DNA of 64,000 nucleotides from Haloflavibacter putidus (lineage in GTDB: Bacteria > Bacteroidota > Bacteroidia > Flavobacteriales > Flavobacteriaceae). Shown one piece after another: positions 36,347 to 43,640 of the stretch (position 1 is the first letter of the stretch; each line of letters opens with the position of its first letter). Under the pieces are notes generated by a model. It had not been told where the DNA came from and made no database searches. It saw nothing but the letters and a program-made list of their open reading frames with translations. The stretch spans positions 1 through 64,000 of the forward strand of contig NZ_VIAR01000014.1 of the NCBI RefSeq assembly GCF_006546625.1. Direction: 5' to 3'. Made by a program: the position numbers and the translations under genes.

Positions 36347-37792
36347 ATGGAAAAAGAACAAAACGCACAAGAAACTTCTAACCAAAAGCTTTCTGAAGAC
36401 CTTAAAGGAACAGCACAAAGCTTGCGCAGTTTTATCTCGGAACTTTTAGATATTCGTAGTGATACAGACAGAGATTCTACCATAGAAGCGGTAAAAAAAG
36501 ACATTCCCTTTAAAGGCCACAATGCGTGGATTCTTATCTTCTCTATTTTTGTGGCTTCTATTGGCTTAAACGTAAATAGTACAGCTGTAATTATTGGTGC
36601 GATGCTTATTTCTCCCTTAATGGGACCAATTGTAGGAATGGGACTTTCTGTTGCTATTAACGATATAGATACTTTGCGCCGCTCTTTGATAAATCTTGGT
36701 GTTATGGTGGGTCTTAGTGTACTTACCGCTTTTTTCTACTTTAGCATAACGCCGCTTACCGGCAGTAATTCTGAGCTGGAAGCGCGTACCTATCCTACTA
36801 TTTTAGATGTTTTGGTAGCTATTTTTGGTGGTCTGGCACTGATTGTGGCAAAAACCAAAAAAGGAACCATTGCCAGTGTTATTTTTGGGGTGGCAATTGC
36901 AACCGCTTTAATGCCGCCTTTATGTACGGTAGGTTACGGTTTGGCAGAAGGTAATTGGTCAGACGCCGGTGGCGCTTTATATCTTTTTTCTATCAATGCA
37001 ACTTTTATAGCACTTTCTACTTTTGTGGTTTCTAAACTATTGGGCTTTCCTTTGGTAAAGTATGCCAATTCCAAACGTAGAAAAAGAATTGCACAAATGG
37101 CTTCTATCATTGCCATTATCGTGATGGTACCCAGCGTATATTTGTTTTATAATATGTTGCAGGAATCTTATTTTAAGCAAGATGCCAAGAAATTTGTAGA
37201 AGATGAATTGATGGTTTATAATGAATCTTTTCTGCAGAAAAATGCTACAATAACCGAGTATAATTCTGGGCTTGACCCTAAAATAGAAGTTTCCTTTTTA
37301 GGAAAAGAAATTCCTTCTTCTGTAATTGGTCTTTGGCGCGAAAAGATGAAAAAGTATCCTAATTTGCGTAACTCTTCGCTTATAATTTTACAAAATGAAA
37401 ATACAGAATCTTTTGATAAGCTGCAGTATATGCAAGAATTTAAACGCAGAGATTCTATTAATTTACTGAATAAAGACGAGCGTATTGTTTATTTAGAACA
37501 AGAATTATCACGTTTACGGAAGTTTCAAAAGCAGCAAATACCTTTTGTGAGCATTAGTAAAGAAGTAGAGATAAACTACGAGAACCTTAGCGAAATTAGC
37601 TATGCAGATAAGATAATTAGTAATTTCAATACCATAGATACCTTGCCCGAAATCAGTTTGGTTTGGAAAGCAAATTTGCCCAAAGAAAAGCAATTGGCAC
37701 AAGAAACTAAACTGCGTAAATGGTTAACTTATAAATTGAATTTAGACACCTTGGTAGTGGTAAGTAAATCGGCAGCTGTTAAAGCCCTTTAA
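36347..37792 (+). CDS. DUF389-family membrane protein
   Basis: This 481-residue protein has a cytoplasmic N-terminus of ~55 residues and about six membrane helices between 60 and 275. The DUF389 core has GLNVNSTAVIIGAMLISPLMGPIVGMG and a later GVAIATALMPPLCTVGYGLA. A ~200-residue C-terminal region is soluble with coiled-coil character (about 375-400). The function of the family is not known. It is last in the M28-SDR-SprT-manC run and overlaps the oppositely oriented ABC ATPase gene by 14 nt at the 3' ends. Confidence 0.88.
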   Translation: MEKEQNAQETSNQKLSEDLKGTAQSLRSFISELLDIRSDTDRDSTIEAVKKDIPFKGHNAWILIFSIFVASIGLNVNSTAVIIGAMLISPLMGPIVGMGLSVAINDIDTLRRSLINLGVMVGLSVLTAFFYFSITPLTGSNSELEARTYPTILDVLVAIFGGLALIVAKTKKGTIASVIFGVAIATALMPPLCTVGYGLAEGNWSDAGGALYLFSINATFIALSTFVVSKLLGFPLVKYANSKRRKRIAQMASIIAIIVMVPSVYLFYNMLQESYFKQDAKKFVEDELMVYNESFLQKNATITEYNSGLDPKIEVSFLGKEIPSSVIGLWREKMKKYPNLRNSSLIILQNENTESFDKLQYMQEFKRRDSINLLNKDERIVYLEQELSRLRKFQKQQIPFVSISKEVEINYENLSEISYADKIISNFNTIDTLPEISLVWKANLPKEKQLAQETKLRKWLTYKLNLDTLVVVSKSAAVKAL

Positions 37793-38543
37793 GTTGTGCT
37801 TCGCGCACTTTTTTAAAGAGGTCTGAAGAATATACAAAGTTGGTAACTGCCTTATTCTCTGTCTTAAAAATTTCGCTGTTATTACCTTGCCAGGCTAAAT
37901 TTCCTTTCTGGAGAAAAATAATATTTTCACCAATTTCCAGCACAGAGTTCATATCGTGGGTGTTGATAACAGTGGTAATATTATTTTCGTGGGTTATTTC
38001 TTGAATTAAATTATCTATAATCATAGCAGATTTTGGGTCTAAACCAGAGTTTGGCTCATCGCAAAACAAAAATGTTGGTTCGTTAACAATGGCTCTGGCA
38101 ATGGCTACCCGTTTTTGCATTCCGCCACTAATTTCAGAAGGATATTTATGGTTTACATTTTTGAGGTTTACGCGCTTTAAAACTTTGTTTACACGCCCCA
38201 TCATTTCGTCTTTTTTAAGTTTGGTAAACATCCGTAAAGGAAACATTACGTTTTCTGCAATTGTCATAGAGTCAAACAAGGCGCTTCCTTGAAAAACCAT
38301 ACCCATTTTCTTTCGTAAATCTCGTTTTTCTTCCGCGTTAAGCGTAGAATAATCTACATCGTTATATTTTATAGTGCCTTGTTCAGGGCTAAATAAACCC
38401 AAAAGACATTTCATAAAAACGGTTTTACCAGAACCTGATTGCCCGATTATTAAATTGGTCTTACCTTGAAAAAATTCGGTAGTAATACCTTTTAATATCT
38501 CTTCGCCATTAAATCCTTTATGTAAATCTTCTACTTTTATCAT
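37779..38543 (-). CDS. ABC transporter ATPase, MlaF type
   Basis: The 254-residue ATPase has Walker A (IGQSGSGKT, about 34-42), the Q-loop MVFQGSALFDSM, the signature EISGGMQKRVAIARAI, Walker B LFCDEPNSGLD and the switch His in VINTHDMNS. The FQGSALFDSMT segment and pairing with a MlaE permease mark it as the lipid-transport (Mla/Mce) class, which maintains outer-membrane phospholipid asymmetry. The gene overlaps the permease stop by one base. No MCE-domain gene is adjacent in the window. Confidence 0.9.
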   Translation of the reverse strand: MIKVEDLHKGFNGEEILKGITTEFFQGKTNLIIGQSGSGKTVFMKCLLGLFSPEQGTIKYNDVDYSTLNAEEKRDLRKKMGMVFQGSALFDSMTIAENVMFPLRMFTKLKKDEMMGRVNKVLKRVNLKNVNHKYPSEISGGMQKRVAIARAIVNEPTFLFCDEPNSGLDPKSAMIIDNLIQEITHENNITTVINTHDMNSVLEIGENIIFLQKGNLAWQGNNSEIFKTENKAVTNFVYSSDLFKKVREAQLKGL

Positions 38544-39280
38544 TAACTAAGCAATAATTGGGTTAAAATATAATTTACGATAATAAGCATTACGCTAGTC
38601 CACACAAAAGATGTAGTACTGGCTTGCCCAACTTCTAATGCGCCGCCCTTCATATAATAACCGTGATAGGATGGTACGGTAGCCAAAATAAGGGCAAAAA
38701 AGAAACTCTTTATAAAAGCATAAGCCAAATGGTACGGGATAAAATCTTCTTGCAAGCCGCTTAAAAATTGATCGCTTGCTATAAACCCGCCAAAAACACC
38801 TGCCATATAAGCACCCAAAATACCAAGAAACATAGAAATAGCAATTACAAACGGATAGAGTAAAAGCGCTATTATTTTGGGGAAAACCAGATAATTGGTA
38901 GAGTTTATACCCATAACTTCCAATGCGTCTATTTGCTCTGTTACGCGCATTGTACCAATACTAGATGTGATATAACTGCCCACTTTTCCTGCCATTATAA
39001 TAGAAATAAAAGTAGGCGAGAACTCTAAGATAATAGATTGGCGCGCAGTAAAGGCAATTAAACTCTTAGGTATTAACGGATTGTTGAGGTTTAACGCAGT
39101 TTGAATAGTTACTACCGCGCCCAAAAAAAAGGAAATAAATATAACAATTCCCATAGAATTGATAATTAAATCGTCTATCTCCTTAAAAATTAATTGACGT
39201 AGAACAGAAGCTTTGGTCATTCTTCTAAACACGTCTTTTAACATGATGAAATATTGACCTATATCGTGAAGGTATTTCAT
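38543..39280 (-). CDS. ABC transporter permease, MlaE family
   Basis: A 245-residue inner-membrane permease with about five helices and MlaE family features: GVVIFISFFLGAVVTIQTA-type (IGIVIFISFF) helices, RQSIILEFSPTFISIIMAGKVGSYITSSIGTMRVTEQIDALEVMGIN and the C-terminal YHGYYMKGGALEVGQASTTSFVWTSV. It works with the MlaF-type ATPase downstream in lipid transfer between membranes. Its own promoter lies about 30 nt upstream. Confidence 0.92.
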   Translation of the reverse strand: MKYLHDIGQYFIMLKDVFRRMTKASVLRQLIFKEIDDLIINSMGIVIFISFFLGAVVTIQTALNLNNPLIPKSLIAFTARQSIILEFSPTFISIIMAGKVGSYITSSIGTMRVTEQIDALEVMGINSTNYLVFPKIIALLLYPFVIAISMFLGILGAYMAGVFGGFIASDQFLSGLQEDFIPYHLAYAFIKSFFFALILATVPSYHGYYMKGGALEVGQASTTSFVWTSVMLIIVNYILTQLLLS

Positions 39281-39308
39281 TAAAAGTGTTTTTGTAAAGC
39301 TAAAATAG

Positions 39309-39340
39309 CAAAAATAATTACCAAAGTATTTAACTTACAA
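39309..39340 (-). promoter_or_regulatory. Promoter of the MlaE-MlaF pair
   Basis: On the minus strand, TTG (39338-39340), 21 nt, then TATTTTTG (39309-39316). The start codon is at 39280. Confidence 0.6.
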
Positions 39341-39365
39341 TTAATCTTTAAGCTCAAAACATTTA

Positions 39366-39373
39366 TAACTTTG
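39366..39373 (+). promoter_or_regulatory. -7 element of the PafA-type gene
   Basis: TAACTTTG matches TAnnTTTG and lies 18 nt before the ATG at 39392. No -33 TTG at standard spacing. Confidence 0.45.
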
Positions 39374-39391
39374 TAAAAAAATAATATTCTT

Positions 39392-41086
39392 ATGAAAAAA
39401 ATGCTCTATAGCCTTTTTGGGGCTTTTTTAATTATGAGTTGCAATACTTCGCAAGAGACTGTTGCCACTCAAACAGAAACAACTGTAAAAACAGATAGTG
39501 TTAAACAAAACACCAACCATAAACCCAAACTAATTGTAGGAATTGTAGTAGACCAAATGCGCGCCGATTATATTTCCAGATTTTGGGAAAAATATGGCGA
39601 AAAAGGTTTTAAACGAATGATTAATAATGGATTTCATCTTAAAAATACCCATTTTAATTATGTGCCAACCTATACCGGTCCCGGGCACGCTTCTGTTTAT
39701 ACCGGCACCACGCCCCGCAACCACGGCATAATTGCCAACAATTGGTTTGATAAACAAATTGCAGAACGCGTGTATTGCGCCGGAGACAATTCCGTAAAGC
39801 CTGTTGGCACAAATTCTAAAGCTGGGAAAATGTCGCCTTCGCGTATGAAAACCACCACTTTTGGCGACCAAAACCGTTTGCATACGCAATTTCGCGGAAA
39901 AACTATTGGTATTGCTTTAAAAGACAGAGGCGCAATTTTGCCTTCGGGTCACACTGCCAATGCAGCTTATTGGTTTTATGGGGAAGATGAAGGGAACTTT
40001 ATAAGCAGCAGTTTTTACCAAGAAGACTTACCAGAATGGGTACAAAGTTTTAATCAAAGTGGTAAAGCAGCATCTTATTTAAAAATATGGAACACGCTTT
40101 ATCCTATAGAAAATTATACCGAAAGTGGAACCGATAAAAACTCCTACGAGTTTGGCTTTGACGGAAAAGAAGATGCAACTTTTCCGTACGATTTAGCAGG
40201 GTTAAAAGCAGAAAACGACAATTTTGATATTTTAAAAGCCACGCCTTACGGTAATAATCTTACAACAGACTTTGCCATAGCAGCCATAAAAGCTGAAAAT
40301 TTGGGGAAAGACAACTTTACAGATGTGCTAACGCTTAGTTACTCCAGTACAGATTATGTTGGGCACAATTTCGGTGTAAACTCCAAAGAAGTACAAGATA
40401 CTTATTTGCGTTTAGATCAAGATATTGCTCGTTTATTAGAGACCTTAGACCAAGAAGTAGGGAAAGGGAAATATACGGTATTTTTAACCGCAGATCACGG
40501 CGGGGTTAATGTTCCTAATTTCTTAAAAGACCATAAAATTCCTGCTGGTTATTTTAGCAATTCTACTTTACGGAAAGAACTCAATAAATTTTTAGGAAAC
40601 AATTATGCTGCTACCAATTTGATTGCCAACGTTTCTAACAACCAAGTGTTTTTTGATTACAATGCGTTGGGAGAAAAAAATATTAAGGCTAAAGATTTGG
40701 AAGCAGAAATTGCTAATTTTTTGTTACAACAAGAAGGCATTTACCAAGTATACACGCGTAGCAATATGCAAAATGCAGGCTTTACGGAAAAAAGGGCTAA
40801 ATTGATACAAAATGGTTTTAATCAAAAACGAAGTGGTGATGTTGTTTATGTGTTAGACCCGGCGCATGTTTCTTATCCGTCTAAAGGTTCTACCCACGGC
40901 AGCGCTTTAAATTATGATACGCACGTACCATTAATTTTTTACGGAAATGGCATTAAAAAAGGAAAAACTTACCGCGAATCACATATCACCGACATTGCGC
41001 CAACTATTTCTGCTTTATTAGAAATAGCTTTTCCTAACAATGCAACAGGAGATGTTTTATACGAGATATTAAAAACCACTGATTAA
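39392..41086 (+). CDS. pafA: PafA-type alkaline phosphatase (lipoprotein)
   Basis: This 564-residue alkaline-phosphatase-superfamily monoesterase resembles PafA of Elizabethkingia/Flavobacterium. The signal ends in a lipobox FLIMSC (lipid Cys about 17), so it is likely membrane-anchored. The Thr nucleophile is Thr95 in PTYTGPGH. Asn116 and the Lys177-x-Arg179 pair match the PafA phosphate-binding Asn and Lys/Arg. Metal ligands are seen in VVDQMRADY, YSSTDYVGHNFG, LTADHGG and the final THGSALNYDTHVPL. It would release phosphate from organic monoesters outside the cytoplasm. It contains three exact CTTTACGGAA words. Confidence 0.92.
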   Translation: MKKMLYSLFGAFLIMSCNTSQETVATQTETTVKTDSVKQNTNHKPKLIVGIVVDQMRADYISRFWEKYGEKGFKRMINNGFHLKNTHFNYVPTYTGPGHASVYTGTTPRNHGIIANNWFDKQIAERVYCAGDNSVKPVGTNSKAGKMSPSRMKTTTFGDQNRLHTQFRGKTIGIALKDRGAILPSGHTANAAYWFYGEDEGNFISSSFYQEDLPEWVQSFNQSGKAASYLKIWNTLYPIENYTESGTDKNSYEFGFDGKEDATFPYDLAGLKAENDNFDILKATPYGNNLTTDFAIAAIKAENLGKDNFTDVLTLSYSSTDYVGHNFGVNSKEVQDTYLRLDQDIARLLETLDQEVGKGKYTVFLTADHGGVNVPNFLKDHKIPAGYFSNSTLRKELNKFLGNNYAATNLIANVSNNQVFFDYNALGEKNIKAKDLEAEIANFLLQQEGIYQVYTRSNMQNAGFTEKRAKLIQNGFNQKRSGDVVYVLDPAHVSYPSKGSTHGSALNYDTHVPLIFYGNGIKKGKTYRESHITDIAPTISALLEIAFPNNATGDVLYEILKTTD

Positions 41087-41931
41087 AATAATTTTTCCTT
41101 TATTTTTTTCCAGCGGTATTTTCTAATCCATTTGCCTTCCTTGGCTGTAACGAGGTAAGGCAATTTTTTTTTCTTGGCAAGTTTATATCCTTTTAAGTAC
41201 TGAAAAAACAAGGCCGGTTTTTTCTTTAAAAAGCTTAATTTAAAAGCCGCAATGGCCGTAATTAAATATCCGTAGCGCAATTTATAAAAAGCTTCCCCTT
41301 GTTTAAATTTAGAAGATTTGTGGTAGGTTTTTCCGGTAGGTCTTAGGTGTTTTACTTTTAATTCTGATATGGTTTTAATTTCCCAGCCGTGATATTGTGC
41401 CAAAAGTTCGTCTACCGTGTCCCAACCCATAGAAGGTTTTAGACCGCCAATTTCTTGGAAGCATTTTTTACGGTAAGCTTTTAACGCCCCCCGAATATGG
41501 TCTTTGTTGGTTAAACTTTCTAAAACCCAATTTTTGTTTTGTTGTAGATAGCAAAAACCGCCGGCCATTCCTGTTTTGGTATTCTCTTCAAAAGCTTGTT
41601 TTAGTTTTTCTAAATAATTTTCCGGAAAAATTAAATCGGCATCAAATTTACAGATAACATCATAAGCTTCATCTAAGTATTTTAAACCATGCATAAAAGT
41701 TGCCACCACTTTTGCGCCGGGAATCCTGTTGGGCTCAGAGCCGCGTTTTATTGTATCTATAAAGGTATAATCTTGTGCGAATTTCTCGGCAATTTTTGCG
41801 GTATTATCGGTGGAATTATCGTCTACTACTAAAATTTTGGTAGGAAGAAAACTTTGCCGGGTTAATGAGGCTAAAGTTTTTGCTAAATGTTCTTCTTCGT
41901 TATAAGCCGGGATTATAATATAAAACCGCAT
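41083..41931 (-). CDS. Glycosyltransferase family 2 protein
   Basis: A 282-residue GT-A fold enzyme. It has the N-terminal IIPAYNEEEHLAKTLASL, the VVDDNSTDNT nucleotide-sugar turn, and the DXD-like metal site in ICKFDADLIFPENYL. A C-terminal basic stretch has many aromatic residues and no clear membrane helix. Donor and acceptor are unknown. It follows the methyltransferase by 3 nt and the KAS III gene by one more gene, so the three probably act on one lipid or polysaccharide product. Its 3' end overlaps the phosphatase stop by 4 nt. Confidence 0.88.
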   Translation of the reverse strand: MRFYIIIPAYNEEEHLAKTLASLTRQSFLPTKILVVDDNSTDNTAKIAEKFAQDYTFIDTIKRGSEPNRIPGAKVVATFMHGLKYLDEAYDVICKFDADLIFPENYLEKLKQAFEENTKTGMAGGFCYLQQNKNWVLESLTNKDHIRGALKAYRKKCFQEIGGLKPSMGWDTVDELLAQYHGWEIKTISELKVKHLRPTGKTYHKSSKFKQGEAFYKLRYGYLITAIAAFKLSFLKKKPALFFQYLKGYKLAKKKKLPYLVTAKEGKWIRKYRWKKIKEKLF

Positions 41932-41934
41932 TGG

Positions 41935-42459
41935 TTAGATTTTTCTTTCTGCGTAAACAATATAATATCTCGGCGTAAACCTGCGTAATATTGGCCTGAT
42001 ACCTATTTTATTTACGGGGTTGGTCCATTTTTCACTAGCTTTAATTTCCCAGCCTGCTTTTTCCAATAACCAATCGAACTGCCAATCTTCAAATTCGTGG
42101 AAATGCCGGTCCCATTTTTCTGTTTTGCTTCTGTAAGCCGAAGAAAACCATAATTTTAGAGGTACGCTTGCTATAAGTTTAGTAGCTTTTATTTCTTTTA
42201 AAATATTGAAAGGGGCTAACAAGTGCTCAAAAATTTCAAAAGCGGTTACTACTTCCGCAGTAGCGTGCTGCACAGAAGTAAAATCTACGTCCAGATCTTC
42301 GCCTTTTGTATTGTTTACTTGATAACCGGCATCTTTCATAATTTCCGTAAACGGATTTTTTACACCAAGGTCTAAGATTTTTTGTGGGGGCGGAGCTACT
42401 TTTTCTAAAAAAGCAAGCGTGTGTTTATAGCGTTTATTTGGATAATTGTTTTCGTACAC
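41935..42459 (-). CDS. SAM-dependent methyltransferase (class I, short)
   Basis: The 174-residue protein has a reduced Rossmann-type fold. ILDLGVKNPF is the SAM motif I with an altered Gly pattern, then EDLDVDFTSV (acidic loop) and VVTAFEIFEHLLAPFNIL, the usual motif in class I methyltransferases. The target is unknown. The weakened glycine-rich loop makes this a somewhat uncertain enzyme call. It is sandwiched by 3-nt gaps between the KAS III and glycosyltransferase genes. Confidence 0.75.
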   Translation of the reverse strand: MYENNYPNKRYKHTLAFLEKVAPPPQKILDLGVKNPFTEIMKDAGYQVNNTKGEDLDVDFTSVQHATAEVVTAFEIFEHLLAPFNILKEIKATKLIASVPLKLWFSSAYRSKTEKWDRHFHEFEDWQFDWLLEKAGWEIKASEKWTNPVNKIGIRPILRRFTPRYYIVYAERKI

Positions 42460-42462
42460 GTA

Positions 42463-43524
42463 TTAATATTGATAAAGCATCGCGTTAATATTCATACCTG
42501 CGCCTACGCTTGCAAGCAAAATTTTATCGCCGGGTTGTAGGTCTTGGTTTTTTAGTTGTTTTCTGCTTACCAAGTCTAAAAGTGTGGGCAAAGTGGCAAC
42601 AGAACTGTTGCCCAATTCGGCTATACTCATAGGCATAATATGTTCCGGTGGCGCGCTGTCGTACAACTTATAAAAACGCTCGCAAATAGCCTCGTCCATT
42701 TTTTCGTTGGCTTGGTGTAAAAAGAGTTTTTTTACATCTTTTGCTTCAAAACCGGCTTTGTCTAAGCATTTTTTCATTGCTGCCGGTACTCTGGTTAGAG
42801 CAAAGTTGTAAATCTTTCTACCGTTCATTTTTATATAGCGGGTTTCTTCCTGCTTTTCTTTGTTATACGATTTCTCGAAAGTTAAATAATAGGCTTCATT
42901 TTTGCTGTAGGTTGCAGATTCGTGGCTTAAAATTCCGCCACTTGTGTCTTTGGTTTCTTCAATTATTGCTGCGCCGGCACCATCGCTAAAAATCATACTA
43001 TCTCTGTCGTGCTTATCTATAACACGCGACAAAGTTTCTGCGCCAATAACCAAACATTTTTTGGCAATTCCTGCTTTTATAAAAGCATTGGCTTGGATAA
43101 CTCCTTCTAACCAGCCGGGGCAACCAAAAACAACATCATAGGCAACGCAAGACGGATTTTCTATTTTTAAGTAATGTTTTACCCGGGAAGCCAAACTTGG
43201 TACCGCATCACTTTGGGTATTTTTGTGTCTTACATCGCCAAAGTTTTGGGCTACGATTACGTAATCTAAACTTTCTTTGTCTATTCCCGCATTTTCTATA
43301 GCTCTTTCTGCGGCAATACTGGCTAAATCAGACGCGGTAACTTTGTTATCTGCATAACGCCGTTCTTTAATACCGGTAATAGCCCTGAATTTTTTAATAA
43401 TCGTTTCGTTGCTACCGGGTATGGCGCTACCATCAGGATTTTTAAATTCACTTTCTAAAAATGCTGTGTTTTTTACACTGTTTTCAGGAATACAACTTCC
43501 TATGCCGGTTATTTTTATTGCCAT
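42463..43524 (-). CDS. 3-oxoacyl-ACP synthase III (FabH-like) family protein
   Basis: This 353-residue thiolase-fold condensing enzyme has the Cys-His-Asn triad: about Cys135 in VVFGCPGWLEG, His270 in FLHQANEKM and Asn306 in ELGNSSVATLP. It also has SDGAGAAIIEE and the end GAGMNINAML. Standard FabH starts fatty acids, but this one is longer and more divergent. It sits with a methyltransferase and a glycosyltransferase instead of fab genes, so it may prime a specialised lipid or polyketide-like product. It is first in its three-gene transcript. Confidence 0.88.
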   Translation of the reverse strand: MAIKITGIGSCIPENSVKNTAFLESEFKNPDGSAIPGSNETIIKKFRAITGIKERRYADNKVTASDLASIAAERAIENAGIDKESLDYVIVAQNFGDVRHKNTQSDAVPSLASRVKHYLKIENPSCVAYDVVFGCPGWLEGVIQANAFIKAGIAKKCLVIGAETLSRVIDKHDRDSMIFSDGAGAAIIEETKDTSGGILSHESATYSKNEAYYLTFEKSYNKEKQEETRYIKMNGRKIYNFALTRVPAAMKKCLDKAGFEAKDVKKLFLHQANEKMDEAICERFYKLYDSAPPEHIMPMSIAELGNSSVATLPTLLDLVSRKQLKNQDLQPGDKILLASVGAGMNINAMLYQY

Positions 43525-43597
43525 ATTTGTTTTGATATTGTTACTAACAAAATAATAATAAATTCTTAAAACAAGCTAATAATTGACGGTTTATATA

Positions 43598-43634
43598 AAA
43601 AAACCGGCCTTAATTTACGTTTAAAACCGGTTTT
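43598..43634 (-). terminator. Terminator of gcvP
   Basis: AAAACCGG (43600-43607) pairs with CCGGTTTT (43627-43634). On the minus strand the hairpin is followed by a T tract. The second arm is itself part of the palindrome AAAACCGGTTTT. Confidence 0.7.
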
Positions 43635-43640
43635 GCTTAT

